Shown one piece after another: positions 16,759 through 24,950 of a DNA stretch of 64,000 nucleotides. Every line of letters begins with the position of its first letter. Position 1 is the stretch's first letter. The notes under the pieces are model-generated. The model searched no databases. It was given only the letters and a program-made list of their open reading frames with translations, and had not been told where the DNA came from. A program made the translations under genes and the position numbers. The DNA is from Nostoc sp. C052 (GTDB taxonomy: Bacteria; Cyanobacteriota; Cyanobacteriia; Cyanobacteriales; Nostocaceae), in contig NZ_CP040273.1 of NCBI RefSeq assembly GCF_013393905.1, positions 310,001 to 374,000 of the forward strand. Reading direction: 5' to 3'.

Positions 16759-17370
16759 ATGTTAAAAACAAAGTTTTTTCAAAAACCATTAATGGTTATT
16801 CTGGGGTTAGCATTAGCTACTGTTTCTACCGCTCAACCCTCCAAAGCTGCTACCTTTACTTATGAGGGAGATACAACAAATGAACCGATTTGGCGTCGTG
16901 TAGCACCAGGGAATCCTCCCACTCTCATCAGTGGTGAAAAAGATGGAAATTTGGGAATGAGTGTACCTTACAGTGTATTCGATTTTACGGTCGATCAATC
17001 AGGTTTATATAATATAAGTGGTGAATCTGAACCTACGCAACCTGCAAATAGAAAATGGGATATTTTCTTAGCTTTATATCAGGACAGTTTCAATCCTACT
17101 GAACAATTAACCAATGTTCTTATAGCAAATACTACTACTAATGGTAGTACTGTTACTTTCAACCGAGAACTCCTTACAGGACAGAAATACTTTTTAGTTA
17201 CTACCGGTCGTCGAGTGAATGATTTTGGCCAGTTTAGCAACACAATAAGTGGTTCGGGTCAAATTACACCAATTCCTGAATCAGATTCAATATCTGCTAT
17301 GTTAGTCACGGGTGGTATAACTTTACTACTGTATAAGCGAAAATTAGGTTTAAAAATATCGCATTTCTAA
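16759..17370 (+). CDS. secreted PEP-CTERM-like protein
   Basis: 203 residues with a signal peptide (hydrophobic LMVILGLALATVSTA, cleavage after SKA near residue 31), a beta-rich extracellular body, and a C-terminal PEP-CTERM-like sorting signal: PIPESDS, then a hydrophobic helix and a basic end (YKRKLGLK). Such proteins are processed by exosortase-type systems and placed at the cell surface. The function of the body is unknown. An upstream palindrome at 16487 links it tentatively to the modD/hesA/mop group. Confidence 0.72.
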   Translation: MLKTKFFQKPLMVILGLALATVSTAQPSKAATFTYEGDTTNEPIWRRVAPGNPPTLISGEKDGNLGMSVPYSVFDFTVDQSGLYNISGESEPTQPANRKWDIFLALYQDSFNPTEQLTNVLIANTTTNGSTVTFNRELLTGQKYFLVTTGRRVNDFGQFSNTISGSGQITPIPESDSISAMLVTGGITLLLYKRKLGLKISHF

Positions 17371-17571
17371 ATCGTTTGTAAGCAGATCCCTAACTTGTGA
17401 AGAAGTCGGGGATCTGCTTACAAAGTAGTCATGACTGCTGTAGTTGCACTCACTCATATAATCAGAATAATCTGTACTCTGCTAACTGCCTTTTGTATTG
17501 TTAGTTAACTACTTGTTTCCAGAGAATATAGGCGATCGCCTTTTGTGTAAAAATTAGATTTTTACTATCGA

Positions 17572-18285
17572 CTAAGCACCTGCATCGAGATTGTGAAAAA
17601 AAGCAATCCTGAGAGCCAATCGGCACTGTAGTGCAGTCGATGCTACTGGAGTTACCATGTGCCAAGAATTATCTGAGCGCACAATCACAGCCGAAAACTG
17701 GCTCAGTGGTGCAATATCTTGGAAGATAGATTCTGGTTTTTCGTCAAGGAGAATTCGCAAACAACCACCCCAGTCCATAGGCCATTGTTCATTGAAAAAT
17801 AGCAAATGAGTCAAAGCTTTCGATGGTTCATCAGTATGAGGGCGATGACAGTGACCTAGATTATATCGACGAAACCCAATCACCATTGCACAGTCTTTCA
17901 ATTCCACCCCAGACATCTGTGTTAAGGCTTGGCGGTAAGCAGGTGTCCACAGTTCTTCTATCACTTGTCGCCAAGGACTGCTGAGATTAACAAGATTAGA
18001 AGATAATCTACCTTGTGCAATGCGATCGCGCCAACGATCTGACAACTCAGGGCTGGCGCGTTCGCAAAACTTGTATATCAAAGCAATATCTTCATTACTA
18101 GCAAGCATATCACTCCAAAGATATCCATATCCTGACCCTATTGATAAGCGAAACTGTTCCTGGGGAAAGCTGGCAGCAAGTTCCAAGCTAGCTGCTTTGG
18201 GCAACAAATTCTCTATCACAGCATAACTGTATGGAACTGATTGCATTGTTGTACGATCAATGGCATCTAAATTTAGCATTCTCAA
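17572..18285 (-). CDS. 2OG-Fe(II) oxygenase superfamily protein, copy 2
   Basis: Paralogue of the protein at 7165-7875, 237 residues. Iron ligands HRPHTDEP (His, Asp) and SDNSWHMVTP (His), plus CRLALRIAFF with the expected 2-oxoglutarate Arg. A short insertion (about 10 residues near 72-80) distinguishes it from copy 1. The start MRMLNLDAID may begin at either Met; MLNLDAI aligns with MLNFDSI of copy 1. It stands alone, divergent from modD. Duplication around a nitrogenase/metal locus suggests a metal-dependent or metallophore role, but that is inference. Confidence 0.8.
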   Translation of the reverse strand: MRMLNLDAIDRTTMQSVPYSYAVIENLLPKAASLELAASFPQEQFRLSIGSGYGYLWSDMLASNEDIALIYKFCERASPELSDRWRDRIAQGRLSSNLVNLSSPWRQVIEELWTPAYRQALTQMSGVELKDCAMVIGFRRYNLGHCHRPHTDEPSKALTHLLFFNEQWPMDWGGCLRILLDEKPESIFQDIAPLSQFSAVIVRSDNSWHMVTPVASTALQCRLALRIAFFHNLDAGA

Positions 18286-18431
18286 TCTTCTTTGGATTAT
18301 GTTTGTAATTTACACTATCTGTATGATTGCTAAACTCAAGTTTGATATTATAAATCAGTAATTGACAATTTCAGTATTTAACTAATTCTAGCGACTGAGG
18401 TAGATATTCTTTATTAATAAAGTTATTTTGT

Positions 18432-18447
18432 TACCAACTATTTGGGA
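18432..18447. promoter_or_regulatory. TACCAA-N4-TTGGGA site before modD
   Basis: Half sites at spacing 4 with one mismatch, 100 bp upstream of the modD ATG and in the divergent modD/2OG-oxygenase gap. Confidence 0.45.
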
Positions 18448-18546
18448 GAATAGTAGTAATTATTACAATTCCTACAACTGAATGAGATTAGGTTTAGTGG
18501 GAATCTTGATTGAGCTATTTATTTGTCAGCCGATCATAAAACTAAA

Positions 18547-19398
18547 ATGAGTGTTTTCTTCTCAGATGAGGCGATCGCTAGGTTAATTCAGGAAGATGTT
18601 CCCTACCTAGATTTGACAACCTACGGACTTGGCATTGGCAAGCAACCTGGTGAAATCGAGTTTTCTACCCGTCATCCGATGACCATTTGCGCTACTGAAG
18701 AAGCAGCCAGAGTATTAAAATATTGTGGTGCCGAAGTTCATTATCAAGTCGAAAGTGGTACAGTCTGCCAAGAAAAGCAATTAGTTCTTCAAGCTAGTGG
18801 CACTGCTCAAGCTTTGCACAGTGGCTGGAGAATTGCTTTAAATTTGATGGAATACGCCTCCGGCATTGCTTCGCGTACAAGAGTATTAGTGAATACTGCT
18901 TCATCAGTAAATCAGTCAGTTTCTATTGTGACTACTCGTAAATGTTTTCCAGGTACTAGAGCGCTTTCCATCAAAGCAGTTCTAGCTGGCGGAGGATTTT
19001 TTCATCGCTTAGGATTATCTGAAACAGTTCTGATCTTTAACCAACACCTGATATTCATGGGAGGTATAGGTGGGTTAATTGAGCGCATGAATGAACTGCG
19101 ACTACAGTTTCCAGAACAACATATTTGCGTTGAAGTAGATACACCAAAAGATGCTTGGATGGCTGCTCAAGCAGGTGTAGATTTAATTCAGTTTGATAAA
19201 ATTCCCCTACTAGACCTTGAGCTTCTAGTTTTGAAATTGAAGCAGCAGTATCCAAACTTAAAACTAGCAGCAGCTGGTGGTATTACCTCTGAAAATATAA
19301 AGGATTATGCTAGTACTGGTGTAAATATTTTAGTGACAAGTTCACCGTACTTTGGTAAACCATGCGATATTGCAGTCAAAATGACAATGGCACAGTAG
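18547..19398 (+). CDS. modD: ModD, NadC-like protein linked to molybdate transport
   Basis: Resembles the quinolinate phosphoribosyltransferase family, ModD branch, which is encoded with molybdate transport genes; its reaction is not settled. Seen: FSDEAIARLIQEDVPYLDLTT at the start, MEYASGIASRTR near 105, TTRKCFPGTRALSIKAVLAGGG near 137-155 (split by the family's basic residues), EVDTPKDA near 197, and AAAGGITSENI near 249. I start at ATG 18547, as ModD proteins begin close to FSDE; a TTG eight codons earlier is less likely. A near-palindromic TACCAA/TTGGGA site lies 100 bp upstream. A 12-bp hairpin at 19535 may end the transcript. Confidence 0.85.
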   Translation: MSVFFSDEAIARLIQEDVPYLDLTTYGLGIGKQPGEIEFSTRHPMTICATEEAARVLKYCGAEVHYQVESGTVCQEKQLVLQASGTAQALHSGWRIALNLMEYASGIASRTRVLVNTASSVNQSVSIVTTRKCFPGTRALSIKAVLAGGGFFHRLGLSETVLIFNQHLIFMGGIGGLIERMNELRLQFPEQHICVEVDTPKDAWMAAQAGVDLIQFDKIPLLDLELLVLKLKQQYPNLKLAAAGGITSENIKDYASTGVNILVTSSPYFGKPCDIAVKMTMAQ

Positions 19399-19534
19399 TG
19401 CATTTTGATATTTAGTTTGATACTTAAGATTGTAGTTGTTAAAACGCAGGAGTTGAGCCAGAAAGAACAGTGCTTAGGCAAGACTTAGAACGGAAGTAAG
19501 TGGGCGTTTTACGAAGCTCTTAAGCAGTTGATGA

Positions 19535-19566
19535 AATAGAGCGATATAGCCATCTATCGCTCTATT
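19535..19566. terminator. 12-bp perfect hairpin downstream of modD
   Basis: AATAGAGCGATA and its exact inverse around an 8-base loop. No T-tract follows. Likely transcript end of modD. Confidence 0.5.
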
Positions 19567-20217
19567 CACTGTACTAATAATTGTAGCATTTATTTGGTCT
19601 ATTGGTTGTATACACGGAATAGTCTATCTAGTCGCTGTATGGTTTTGCTTCAACTATAGTGTCGGGACAACTACAACCCTTCCCCATAACTAGGACAGTT
19701 TTCCAATTTCCAGGTGAGTCTCACTTATAAACAGTTTATTAACTTGATAGTTACCTATTTATAAGGCAAATAACGACAGCTTAGTTTCTATACAATATTA
19801 AGCTGAACTATTTTAAAAAGAAATAAAAATTAATTTTATTCGTGTTTGATTACTATATTAGTTGGTATTTTACTCAATAAGTTGGTATTCTATTCATTAG
19901 ATTACACAGAAACACTTATCCATTTGGAAAAACGCAATATCTAACAAGAGGTTTGCGACTAACTTTGGCGTAAGGATTCATTAGTTTTTAATAACTCATA
20001 TTAAAAACTAGCTATTTAGTAGCGTTTGGTAAGGAGTTGAAAGTTTAACGATAGAACCGTTTTTATTTTTATCTAACAGAATCTATTGTCCAATTGCTCA
20101 ATTTTGGCGATACAGCACTTCCGCCTGCTATGAGGTACGCATACAGCCTCAAAAGTTAGGATAGGAAAGGGTTATGTGGAAAATTGTGCTTCATAATAGC
20201 CGGAAGTGCTGTAACGA

Positions 20218-20232
20218 TACTAATTTTTGGTA
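20218..20232. promoter_or_regulatory. TACTAA-N3-TTGGTA site
   Basis: 66 bp upstream of the ATG at 20298; one mismatch and a 3-bp spacer relative to the perfect palindrome at 8572. Confidence 0.4.
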
Positions 20233-20297
20233 AGCAAACAGCTTTGAGCAAAACAATCTAGTTTTTCAATATTCAATAGTAAACGGAGAAATGTTTT

Positions 20298-20975
20298 ATG
20301 CGTTTTACCCGCACGATACCCATTGCATCTTTAATGCTATCGATACTGGTTTTATGGCAGCCTACTTTAGCTGACTCCAGAAGTAGTCTGACCTCAGAAA
20401 AAGAAGAAAAAACACCTTCTGTCTGGGATAAAAATAAGTGTCTTGGAGGTTCTTCGCCAAGTTTTCGCTTGGGTGGAGAACTCAATAATCCAACCACCTA
20501 TAACTTGCAAAAACTGCAAAATTTACAAGATGCTTTAAAAAAACAAAATCCAGCATTAGTTACTGAAGTTACTGTGAGCTTTCAAACCGGCTCAGGGCCA
20601 CGAACAGAAACATACTATGGAATCCCCCTATGGGAATTGATTAATAATCCGAAAGCCGGAGGTGGTCTAAAACCTGGGAATTCTGGGGTAAATAGTAAAA
20701 ACTCTTTTCTGAGGCAATATGTTCTAGTTGATGCCACAGATTGCTATGGTGCAGTCGTAGCTATTGGTGAAATTCAACCTAGCTTTGAAAGCAAAACAGT
20801 GCTAGTTGCATTTGCAAAAAAAGGTACTGATGGTAACGTCGTGCCTTTAACAGATGAAGGATTTGCTCGTTTAGTAGTTCCAGGTGACAAAGCTGGAGGT
20901 CGTTACGTTAGTAATGTGACAAATATCGTCATATTATCTGCTCCTCCTTCTCCTTTGAAACCAAAATATTTCTGA
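20298..20975 (+). CDS. exported molybdopterin-oxidoreductase-fold protein (sulfite oxidase-like)
   Basis: 225 residues. Signal peptide at the N-terminus (basic MRFTRT, hydrophobic core, cleavage near TLADS, about residue 26). The body resembles the Oxidored_molyb (sulfite oxidase catalytic) fold in small cyanobacterial proteins: LGGELNNPTTYNLQKLQ near 63, YYGIPLWELINNP near 112, LRQYVLVDATDC near 136, and RLVVPGDKAGGRYVSN near 195. The core cofactor Cys is not at the classical position, so cofactor binding is uncertain. Its place among modD, mop and hesA suggests a molybdenum-linked periplasmic protein. Confidence 0.7.
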   Translation: MRFTRTIPIASLMLSILVLWQPTLADSRSSLTSEKEEKTPSVWDKNKCLGGSSPSFRLGGELNNPTTYNLQKLQNLQDALKKQNPALVTEVTVSFQTGSGPRTETYYGIPLWELINNPKAGGGLKPGNSGVNSKNSFLRQYVLVDATDCYGAVVAIGEIQPSFESKTVLVAFAKKGTDGNVVPLTDEGFARLVVPGDKAGGRYVSNVTNIVILSAPPSPLKPKYF

Positions 20976-21150
20976 AAACCCTTCTGATTAAAGGCGCCTA
21001 CAACGGAGAGTTCATCTTCTAATACCAGTCTGATATCTAAGTTCTTCTGTAAGGCTGAACATCTCTCACTAAATGAGGATAATCCAACAATCTCATAGTT
21101 GTTAGTATTACTCAGTTCGGAATTATCTTATAACTAGGGAGGATCAAAAT

Positions 21151-21360
21151 ATGGAAGTTAGCGCTCGTAATTCCTTAAAAGGAACTATTAAGAAAATTCA
21201 CGCAGGAGCAGTCAACTCTGAGGTCACATTAGAAATTGTGCCTGGGGTGGAAGTAACTGCAATTATTACCAAGGAGTCGGTAGACCATCTCCAACTTCAA
21301 GAGGGAAAACAAGCGATCGCTGTGATTAAAGCGTCAGATGTCATAATTGCTACAAAATAG
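21151..21360 (+). CDS. mop: Mop-type molybdate-binding protein, copy 1
   Basis: 69-residue molbindin, a single TOBE/Mop domain: MEVSARNSLKGTIKKI, then VNSEVTLEIVPGVEV and IITKESVDHLQLQEG, ending IKASDVIIATK. Mop proteins form hexamers that hold molybdate or tungstate in the cytoplasm. An AGGGAGGA ribosome site lies directly upstream of the ATG. A second copy sits at 22583-22792 with hesA between them. The role is molybdate buffering, which would set the signal read by VnfR-type regulators (inference). Confidence 0.92.
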   Translation: MEVSARNSLKGTIKKIHAGAVNSEVTLEIVPGVEVTAIITKESVDHLQLQEGKQAIAVIKASDVIIATK

Positions 21361-21425
21361 CTCGAAATGAGTATATAAGTTGTGGCGATCCGCTTATAGA
21401 GCGATCGCTACAATTATCCAACTAT

Positions 21426-22184
21426 TTACGAATTTTCCGAGCAAGAACTGCTACCACACACCAGACATGAAGGATCGCGATAAGAATGTCGTTTGGCAAA
21501 TTCCGTTCGCATTAAGTCAATTGTCAGCAGTTGTGACAATAGGGGTTCACTAAACTTAGTAATCAGCTTTATTACCTCTAATGCACTAAGACAAGCTAGT
21601 GTCCCAGAAACAGCACCGAGAACCGCAAACCCACGCTGATCCCAATCCGGCTTTTCTGGGAACAAGCATGATAGACAAGGAGTGACACCAGGAATAATCG
21701 TCGTTAGGTAAGCTTCCATTCCGTCCATTGCAGCTTCCACCATTGGTTTTTGCCAGCGCACGCAAGCTTGGTTGAGCAAGTTCCGCTCTGTGAAATTGTG
21801 GGCGCAATCAACAGCTATATCAGCAGATTGCACTAAAGAGTCTACATTCTCTTTTGTAACGTAATCATGAACTGCTTCCACCCGAATATCAGGATTAATA
21901 GCTTGCAGAGTTTCTCTGGCTTTGAATACTCTTGGCTTACCTACCCAATCATTTGTCATCAGAACCTGACGATTCATATCATCTAGCCGTAAGTCACCAC
22001 CCCGAACTAGAATTAGCCGCCCAACACCTGCTACTGCCAAATAAAGTGCTGACGTGCCGCCTAATCCCCCTACACCTGTAACCAAAACCGTTGCAGACTT
22101 CAAACGCTTTTGTCCTGCTTCTCCAAAATTGGGAAGCATCATTTGGCGGTGATAGCGTTCTAACTCACTGGGTGTTAAGTTCAT
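21426..22184 (-). CDS. hesA: HesA/MoeB/ThiF family adenylyltransferase
   Basis: 252 residues with the E1-like fold: GVGGLGGTSALYLAVAGVG at about 37-55 (ATP-binding Rossmann loop), DDMNRQVLM with the catalytic Asp and Arg near 68, and two zinc Cys pairs (PCLSC near 174, CLVC near 244). MoeB and ThiF activate ubiquitin-like sulfur carriers; HesA is a cyanobacterial relative found with nitrogen fixation genes. The neighbouring mop and modD genes suggest a molybdenum- or FeMo-co-related job. Two TACCA/TTGGTA sites lie 32 and 86 bp upstream of the start. It ends 66 bp from mop copy 1, convergent with it. Confidence 0.88.
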   Translation of the reverse strand: MNLTPSELERYHRQMMLPNFGEAGQKRLKSATVLVTGVGGLGGTSALYLAVAGVGRLILVRGGDLRLDDMNRQVLMTNDWVGKPRVFKARETLQAINPDIRVEAVHDYVTKENVDSLVQSADIAVDCAHNFTERNLLNQACVRWQKPMVEAAMDGMEAYLTTIIPGVTPCLSCLFPEKPDWDQRGFAVLGAVSGTLACLSALEVIKLITKFSEPLLSQLLTIDLMRTEFAKRHSYRDPSCLVCGSSSCSENS

Positions 22185-22215
22185 CGCTTTTTAATTCTTG
22201 ATCAGTCGTAAAATT

Positions 22216-22231
22216 TACCACCTAGTTGGTA
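22216..22231. promoter_or_regulatory. TACCAC-N4-TTGGTA site before hesA
   Basis: 32 bp upstream of the hesA ATG (minus strand). A looser second site TACCTG-N5-TTGGTA lies at 22270-22286. Both fit the family of sites headed by the perfect palindrome at 8572. Confidence 0.5.
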
Positions 22232-22360
22232 GCAAGTATTGTACTTGTCTATACATTTTTCTAATTTTATACCTGTAAAGTTGGTATTTATCCCTGCTCT
22301 TTGACTAGCACCGATCGATTACTGCCAGTTTGCTCTTTGTCCTGGGTTGAACGCCCAATG

Positions 22361-22395
22361 AAATAAACCCCGCAGCAAGGCTGTGGGGTATTTTA
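22361..22395. terminator. GC-rich hairpin, bidirectional terminator-like
   Basis: ACCCCGCAGC pairs with GCTGTGGGGT (one G-T pair) around AAG, with flanking A and T runs on either side. It lies between hesA and the vnfR remnant; may be a transposon end rather than a gene terminator. Confidence 0.5.
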
Positions 22396-22423
22396 AGTAT
22401 TATTGCTTTCTAATGGGGTATAC

Positions 22424-22586
22424 AGTCAGGGCTGATGCAAGAATCAGTACGGCATCTATAACTGCTGCTTTTGGGTTAAGATTTATCCCCCTTCATAGGC
22501 GCGATCTGACTAGTTACCTACTTAATCGCTTTACAAGAGGCAATCAAACTGCCCCTTACTTAACAGAATTCCAACAATTACTTTAG
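22424..22586 (+). pseudogene. remnant of a vnfR-type gene (binding-domain fragment)
   Basis: Encodes RADARISTASITAAFGLRF followed by IPLHRR, clearly matching ADAGISTASIAAAFGLGFIPLHRA in the VnfR-type protein at 10072-11322. After that the frame drifts; a shifted frame gives DLVTYLIALQEAIKLPL, resembling the following part of the domain. The HTH part is absent. A dead third regulator copy next to the mop/hesA genes. Confidence 0.75.
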
Positions 22587-22792
22587 TCTACGGCAATCAT
22601 TACGTCTGATGATTTAATTATGGCGTGGACTTCTTTACCTTCAGTAAGTTTGAGATTTTCTGCTGATGATTTGGTAATAATTGCAGTCACCTCTACCCCT
22701 GGTGCTACTTCTATCGTTACTTCAGTATTTACAGAGCCAACGACGATGTTTTTTACAGTTCCTTTGAGAGCATTACGAGCGCTAACTTGCAT
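22583..22792 (-). CDS. mop: Mop-type molybdate-binding protein, copy 2
   Basis: 69-residue molbindin paralogous to copy 1: MQVSARNALKGTVKNI, VNTEVTIEVAPGVEV, IITKSSAENLKLTEG, IIKSSDVMIAVD. I start at MQVSARN (22792), with AGGGG upstream, rather than at an ATG 15 codons earlier that lacks homology. Orientation is opposite to copy 1. An ACCAA-N5-TTGGTA site lies about 160 bp upstream. Confidence 0.9.
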   Translation of the reverse strand: MQVSARNALKGTVKNIVVGSVNTEVTIEVAPGVEVTAIITKSSAENLKLTEGKEVHAIIKSSDVMIAVD

Positions 22793-22953
22793 TTGATGAC
22801 CCCTACTGGTTTTTTCTCTACACGTAAATATTAACAAGTAATTAAATGAATCTGTATGACTACAAACATAAAATATATGAATTTTTACTATTAATATAGA
22901 GAATATACGCGAATATTTTACTAAATAATTTGTTTGATACTTACATCTTTTTA

Positions 22954-22970
22954 AACCAACTTATTTGGTA
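22954..22970. promoter_or_regulatory. AACCAA-N5-TTGGTA site before mop copy 2
   Basis: One mismatch from the perfect palindrome, about 160 bp upstream of the mop ATG. Part of the recurring site set. Confidence 0.45.
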
Positions 22971-22984
22971 ATAAAAGGAATACA

Positions 22985-23431
22985 AAGTAGTTAATTCAAC
23001 TAACCACTTTTCAGACTGTTATTTGACAGATGCAAGATAAGTTTTCGGTGCAAGTTCATCTTTTTTGAGGTCTTTGTACTCCAATTAGATCGTTCCATCG
23101 GGTATCCTTCTCCTGTCGGAGACGCTACGCATAGCTTGCTTTCACGTATCAGCTCCGCTAATGCGTAGCATCCCGTAGGGAAGTAGTACAGGATCTTGCT
23201 ACATTTCAAAACAATATTTGGGTAAAAATTCATATTTCCTTCTGCAACGGCAGTCTCCACAATTCGGAAAAGCGTTCTATTAACAAGTTGGCAAAGCGAC
23301 CTAGCTAGACTATTTCCCTGTTGTAACGACTCCCGTTTTTTTAATGCAAAATTATCAGGATTCGCGGAAAACCCCATCCGTCTATACGGTGGGGATGGAT
23401 AGCGGTCTGCGGAGTGGAGCGCAGTAGACAA
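22985..23431. other. transposon flank with Nostoc repeats
   Basis: About 440 bp between mop and tnpA. It contains GC-rich repeat units near 23110-23180 (GTCGGAGACGCTACGCATAG) and a hairpin near 23375-23400 (CCCCATCCGTCTATACGGTG) that probably belongs to the end of the IS200/IS605 element. A long open frame here is made of repeat DNA and is not supported as a gene. Confidence 0.5.
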
Positions 23432-23854
23432 TCATTCTTTCCCGCCGGATTGTTCTTTAATATAATCATTAACTATTTCTAATGGCGCTCCACCGCACGA
23501 AACCACACATTTAGAATCATGCCATAGTTTAACCTTTTCGCCCCAGTAAAACTTACCTATTTCTGATTTGTATTGTTGTCTCAAAATCCTGCTAGAAGCT
23601 GATTTAAGTGAAGCCATCAAATCAGAAATATTGTTGTCTGGGTGCAGGTTGATAAGCAAGTGTACATGGTCAGGCTCTCCATTAAATTCCTCAAGGATGC
23701 ACTGATTAGCAGTCAATACCCGCACAAAAATAGGCTCCATATCTGCAAGCATGGCTTTTGTAAAAACTAACCTACGAAACTTAGTTACAAAAACCATGTG
23801 TAGATGAATATCAAAAACTACGTGCGCTCCTTTCCTTAAACTATTTCTAGCCAC
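23432..23854 (-). CDS. tnpA: IS200/IS605 transposase TnpA
   Basis: 140-residue Y1 transposase, full length. The HUH pair is visible in EPDHVHLLINL (about residues 60-70) and the nucleophile Tyr in IVNDYIKEQ near 130. TnpA makes single-strand cuts at element ends. It is divergent from the tnpB fragment at 23906, the usual IS605 layout. Confidence 0.92.
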   Translation of the reverse strand: MARNSLRKGAHVVFDIHLHMVFVTKFRRLVFTKAMLADMEPIFVRVLTANQCILEEFNGEPDHVHLLINLHPDNNISDLMASLKSASSRILRQQYKSEIGKFYWGEKVKLWHDSKCVVSCGGAPLEIVNDYIKEQSGGKE

Positions 23855-23905
23855 TTCGAGTCAACCCTAAAATCTATGATATAGTACTGAGAGTAACACA
23901 ATTAC

Positions 23906-24181
23906 ATGATTCGACTGATGTTGTATGGTTGCCAACAAATACTATTAAATCCTGATAATGATCTAAAGGCAATCTTAGAGTTTTTGTGTAGTGAAGCAAC
24001 AAAACTCTCTAATTGCGGAACGTATTATGCACGCCAGCTTTACTTTAAAACGGGTAAAATCCCTAGCAAATTTGATTTAAACAATGAACTCTCTAACAAT
24101 ATTCATTTTGCCACAATGTACTCTCAAGCGGCACAACAATGCTTAATAAGTGTAGCCGAATCATTCAAATCATTTGTGGGA
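23906..24181 (+). pseudogene. tnpB: tnpB fragment (IS605 OrfB, N-terminal only)
   Basis: About 92 residues matching the TnpB N-terminus: MLYGCQQILLNPDNDLKAI, CSEATKLSNCGTYYARQLYF, QAAQQCLISVAESFKSFVG. The match stops at about 24181, where sequence of an SLH porin begins on the other strand, so the nuclease core is missing and the end of the element is deleted into the porin gene. Confidence 0.88.
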
Positions 24182-24639
24182 CTAGTAGCAATCAATTCAT
24201 TAACCCGATTCAGACAAGCGTTAAGACCTGCGGCAAACTCATAACGAGTCATTGCCCGATTTCCTTGGAAGCTGCCATTAGGATATCCAGCTATACAACC
24301 GTAGCGCTCAACTAAAGATTGTAAAGCCTGGAATGCCCAATCTGTAGGTTGTACATCAGATAATTGAGAGACTGAAGTAACCTGACTCATGACAGAGTTC
24401 GGATTTTTGCTGCTGCGATCGTTGAACTGCGGGATCTGGTCAGATGAAGTAACGCCGATAGGTGCAGTCACAACAGCTTGATTATCTGTTTGAGCAACCA
24501 CATCTTCTTTTACCTGGAATTCGGTAGTCTGCATATCTGCTGGAATAGCTGATGCACCTTGAGCATTGATCAGACTAACTGCTAATAAGATTGGAGCAAT
24601 CAACAATGAATTATGTAAAAAAGTAGACATTAACCTCAC
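24182..24639 (-). pseudogene. truncated SLH-domain porin (iron-uptake-porin type)
   Basis: N-terminal part of a cyanobacterial outer-membrane porin: signal peptide (residues 1-31), a Gln/Ser-rich linker, then an SLH domain (VSQLSDVQPTDWAFQALQSL, CIAGYPNGSFQGNRAMTRYE, FAAGLNACLNRVNELIA). The barrel is gone: the reading ends in tnpB DNA at about 24181. The full family is about 500 residues. The gene begins 29 bp from a TACTAA/TTGGTA site and lies next to modA, so the original porin may have carried the same metal oxyanion (inference). Confidence 0.82.
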
Positions 24640-24667
24640 ACCTCAAATACTATTAGACCAACTTAAC

Positions 24668-24684
24668 TACTAAAATTGTTGGTA
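24668..24684. promoter_or_regulatory. TACTAA-N5-TTGGTA site before the porin
   Basis: 29 bp upstream of the porin start codon (minus strand). One mismatch from the perfect palindrome. Confidence 0.5.
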
Positions 24685-24720
24685 TTTAAAACACATAATG
24701 TATCATCTGTGCCAGATTAT

Positions 24721-24850
24721 CACCATAAAAGTTGGTAAAATCCGGCAAGATTTTAGTCAATATCGGCACAGTTGTTGGTAGCAGTCAATTCTAAGTGGTA
24801 ATCTGTGATTTTTTACCAGTTTTTTTGGTTACTAGGTCGCTAGATTGGTA
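24721..24850. promoter_or_regulatory. cluster of TTGGTA-type sites before modA
   Basis: CACCAT-N5-TTGGTA at 24721-24737, single TTGGTA at 24775, TACCAG-N5-TTGGTT at 24814-24830, single TTGGTA at 24845-24850. The last is about 40 bp before the modA ATG. A dense array of half sites in the divergent porin/modA promoter region. Confidence 0.5.
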
Positions 24851-24950
24851 AATTATGAATTAATTAAGAAAAAATGCTTGAGAGACTGCAAATGAATAAT
24901 AAACGAATCCTAACTTTTGTGAGTTGGGTATTTATCTCGTTTTTACTAAT

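Larger units (their letters stand above)
19399..20297. other. long intergenic region between modD and the sulfite-oxidase-fold gene
   Basis: About 900 bp without a supported gene. It holds a perfect 12-bp hairpin (19535-19566), two GTTGGTATT half sites near 19860-19892, and a TACTAA/TTGGTA site at 20218. I looked for a molybdenum-cofactor riboswitch and did not find convincing structure. A small RNA cannot be excluded. Confidence 0.5.

Noticed and set aside
19399..20297. Molybdenum-cofactor riboswitch or small RNA in the long gap
   Set aside because: Only simple hairpins and half sites were seen; no conserved riboswitch core could be matched by eye.
23000..23431. 143-codon frame downstream of tnpA
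   Set aside because: Made of transposon end and GC-rich repeats; typical false frame next to IS200/IS605 elements.
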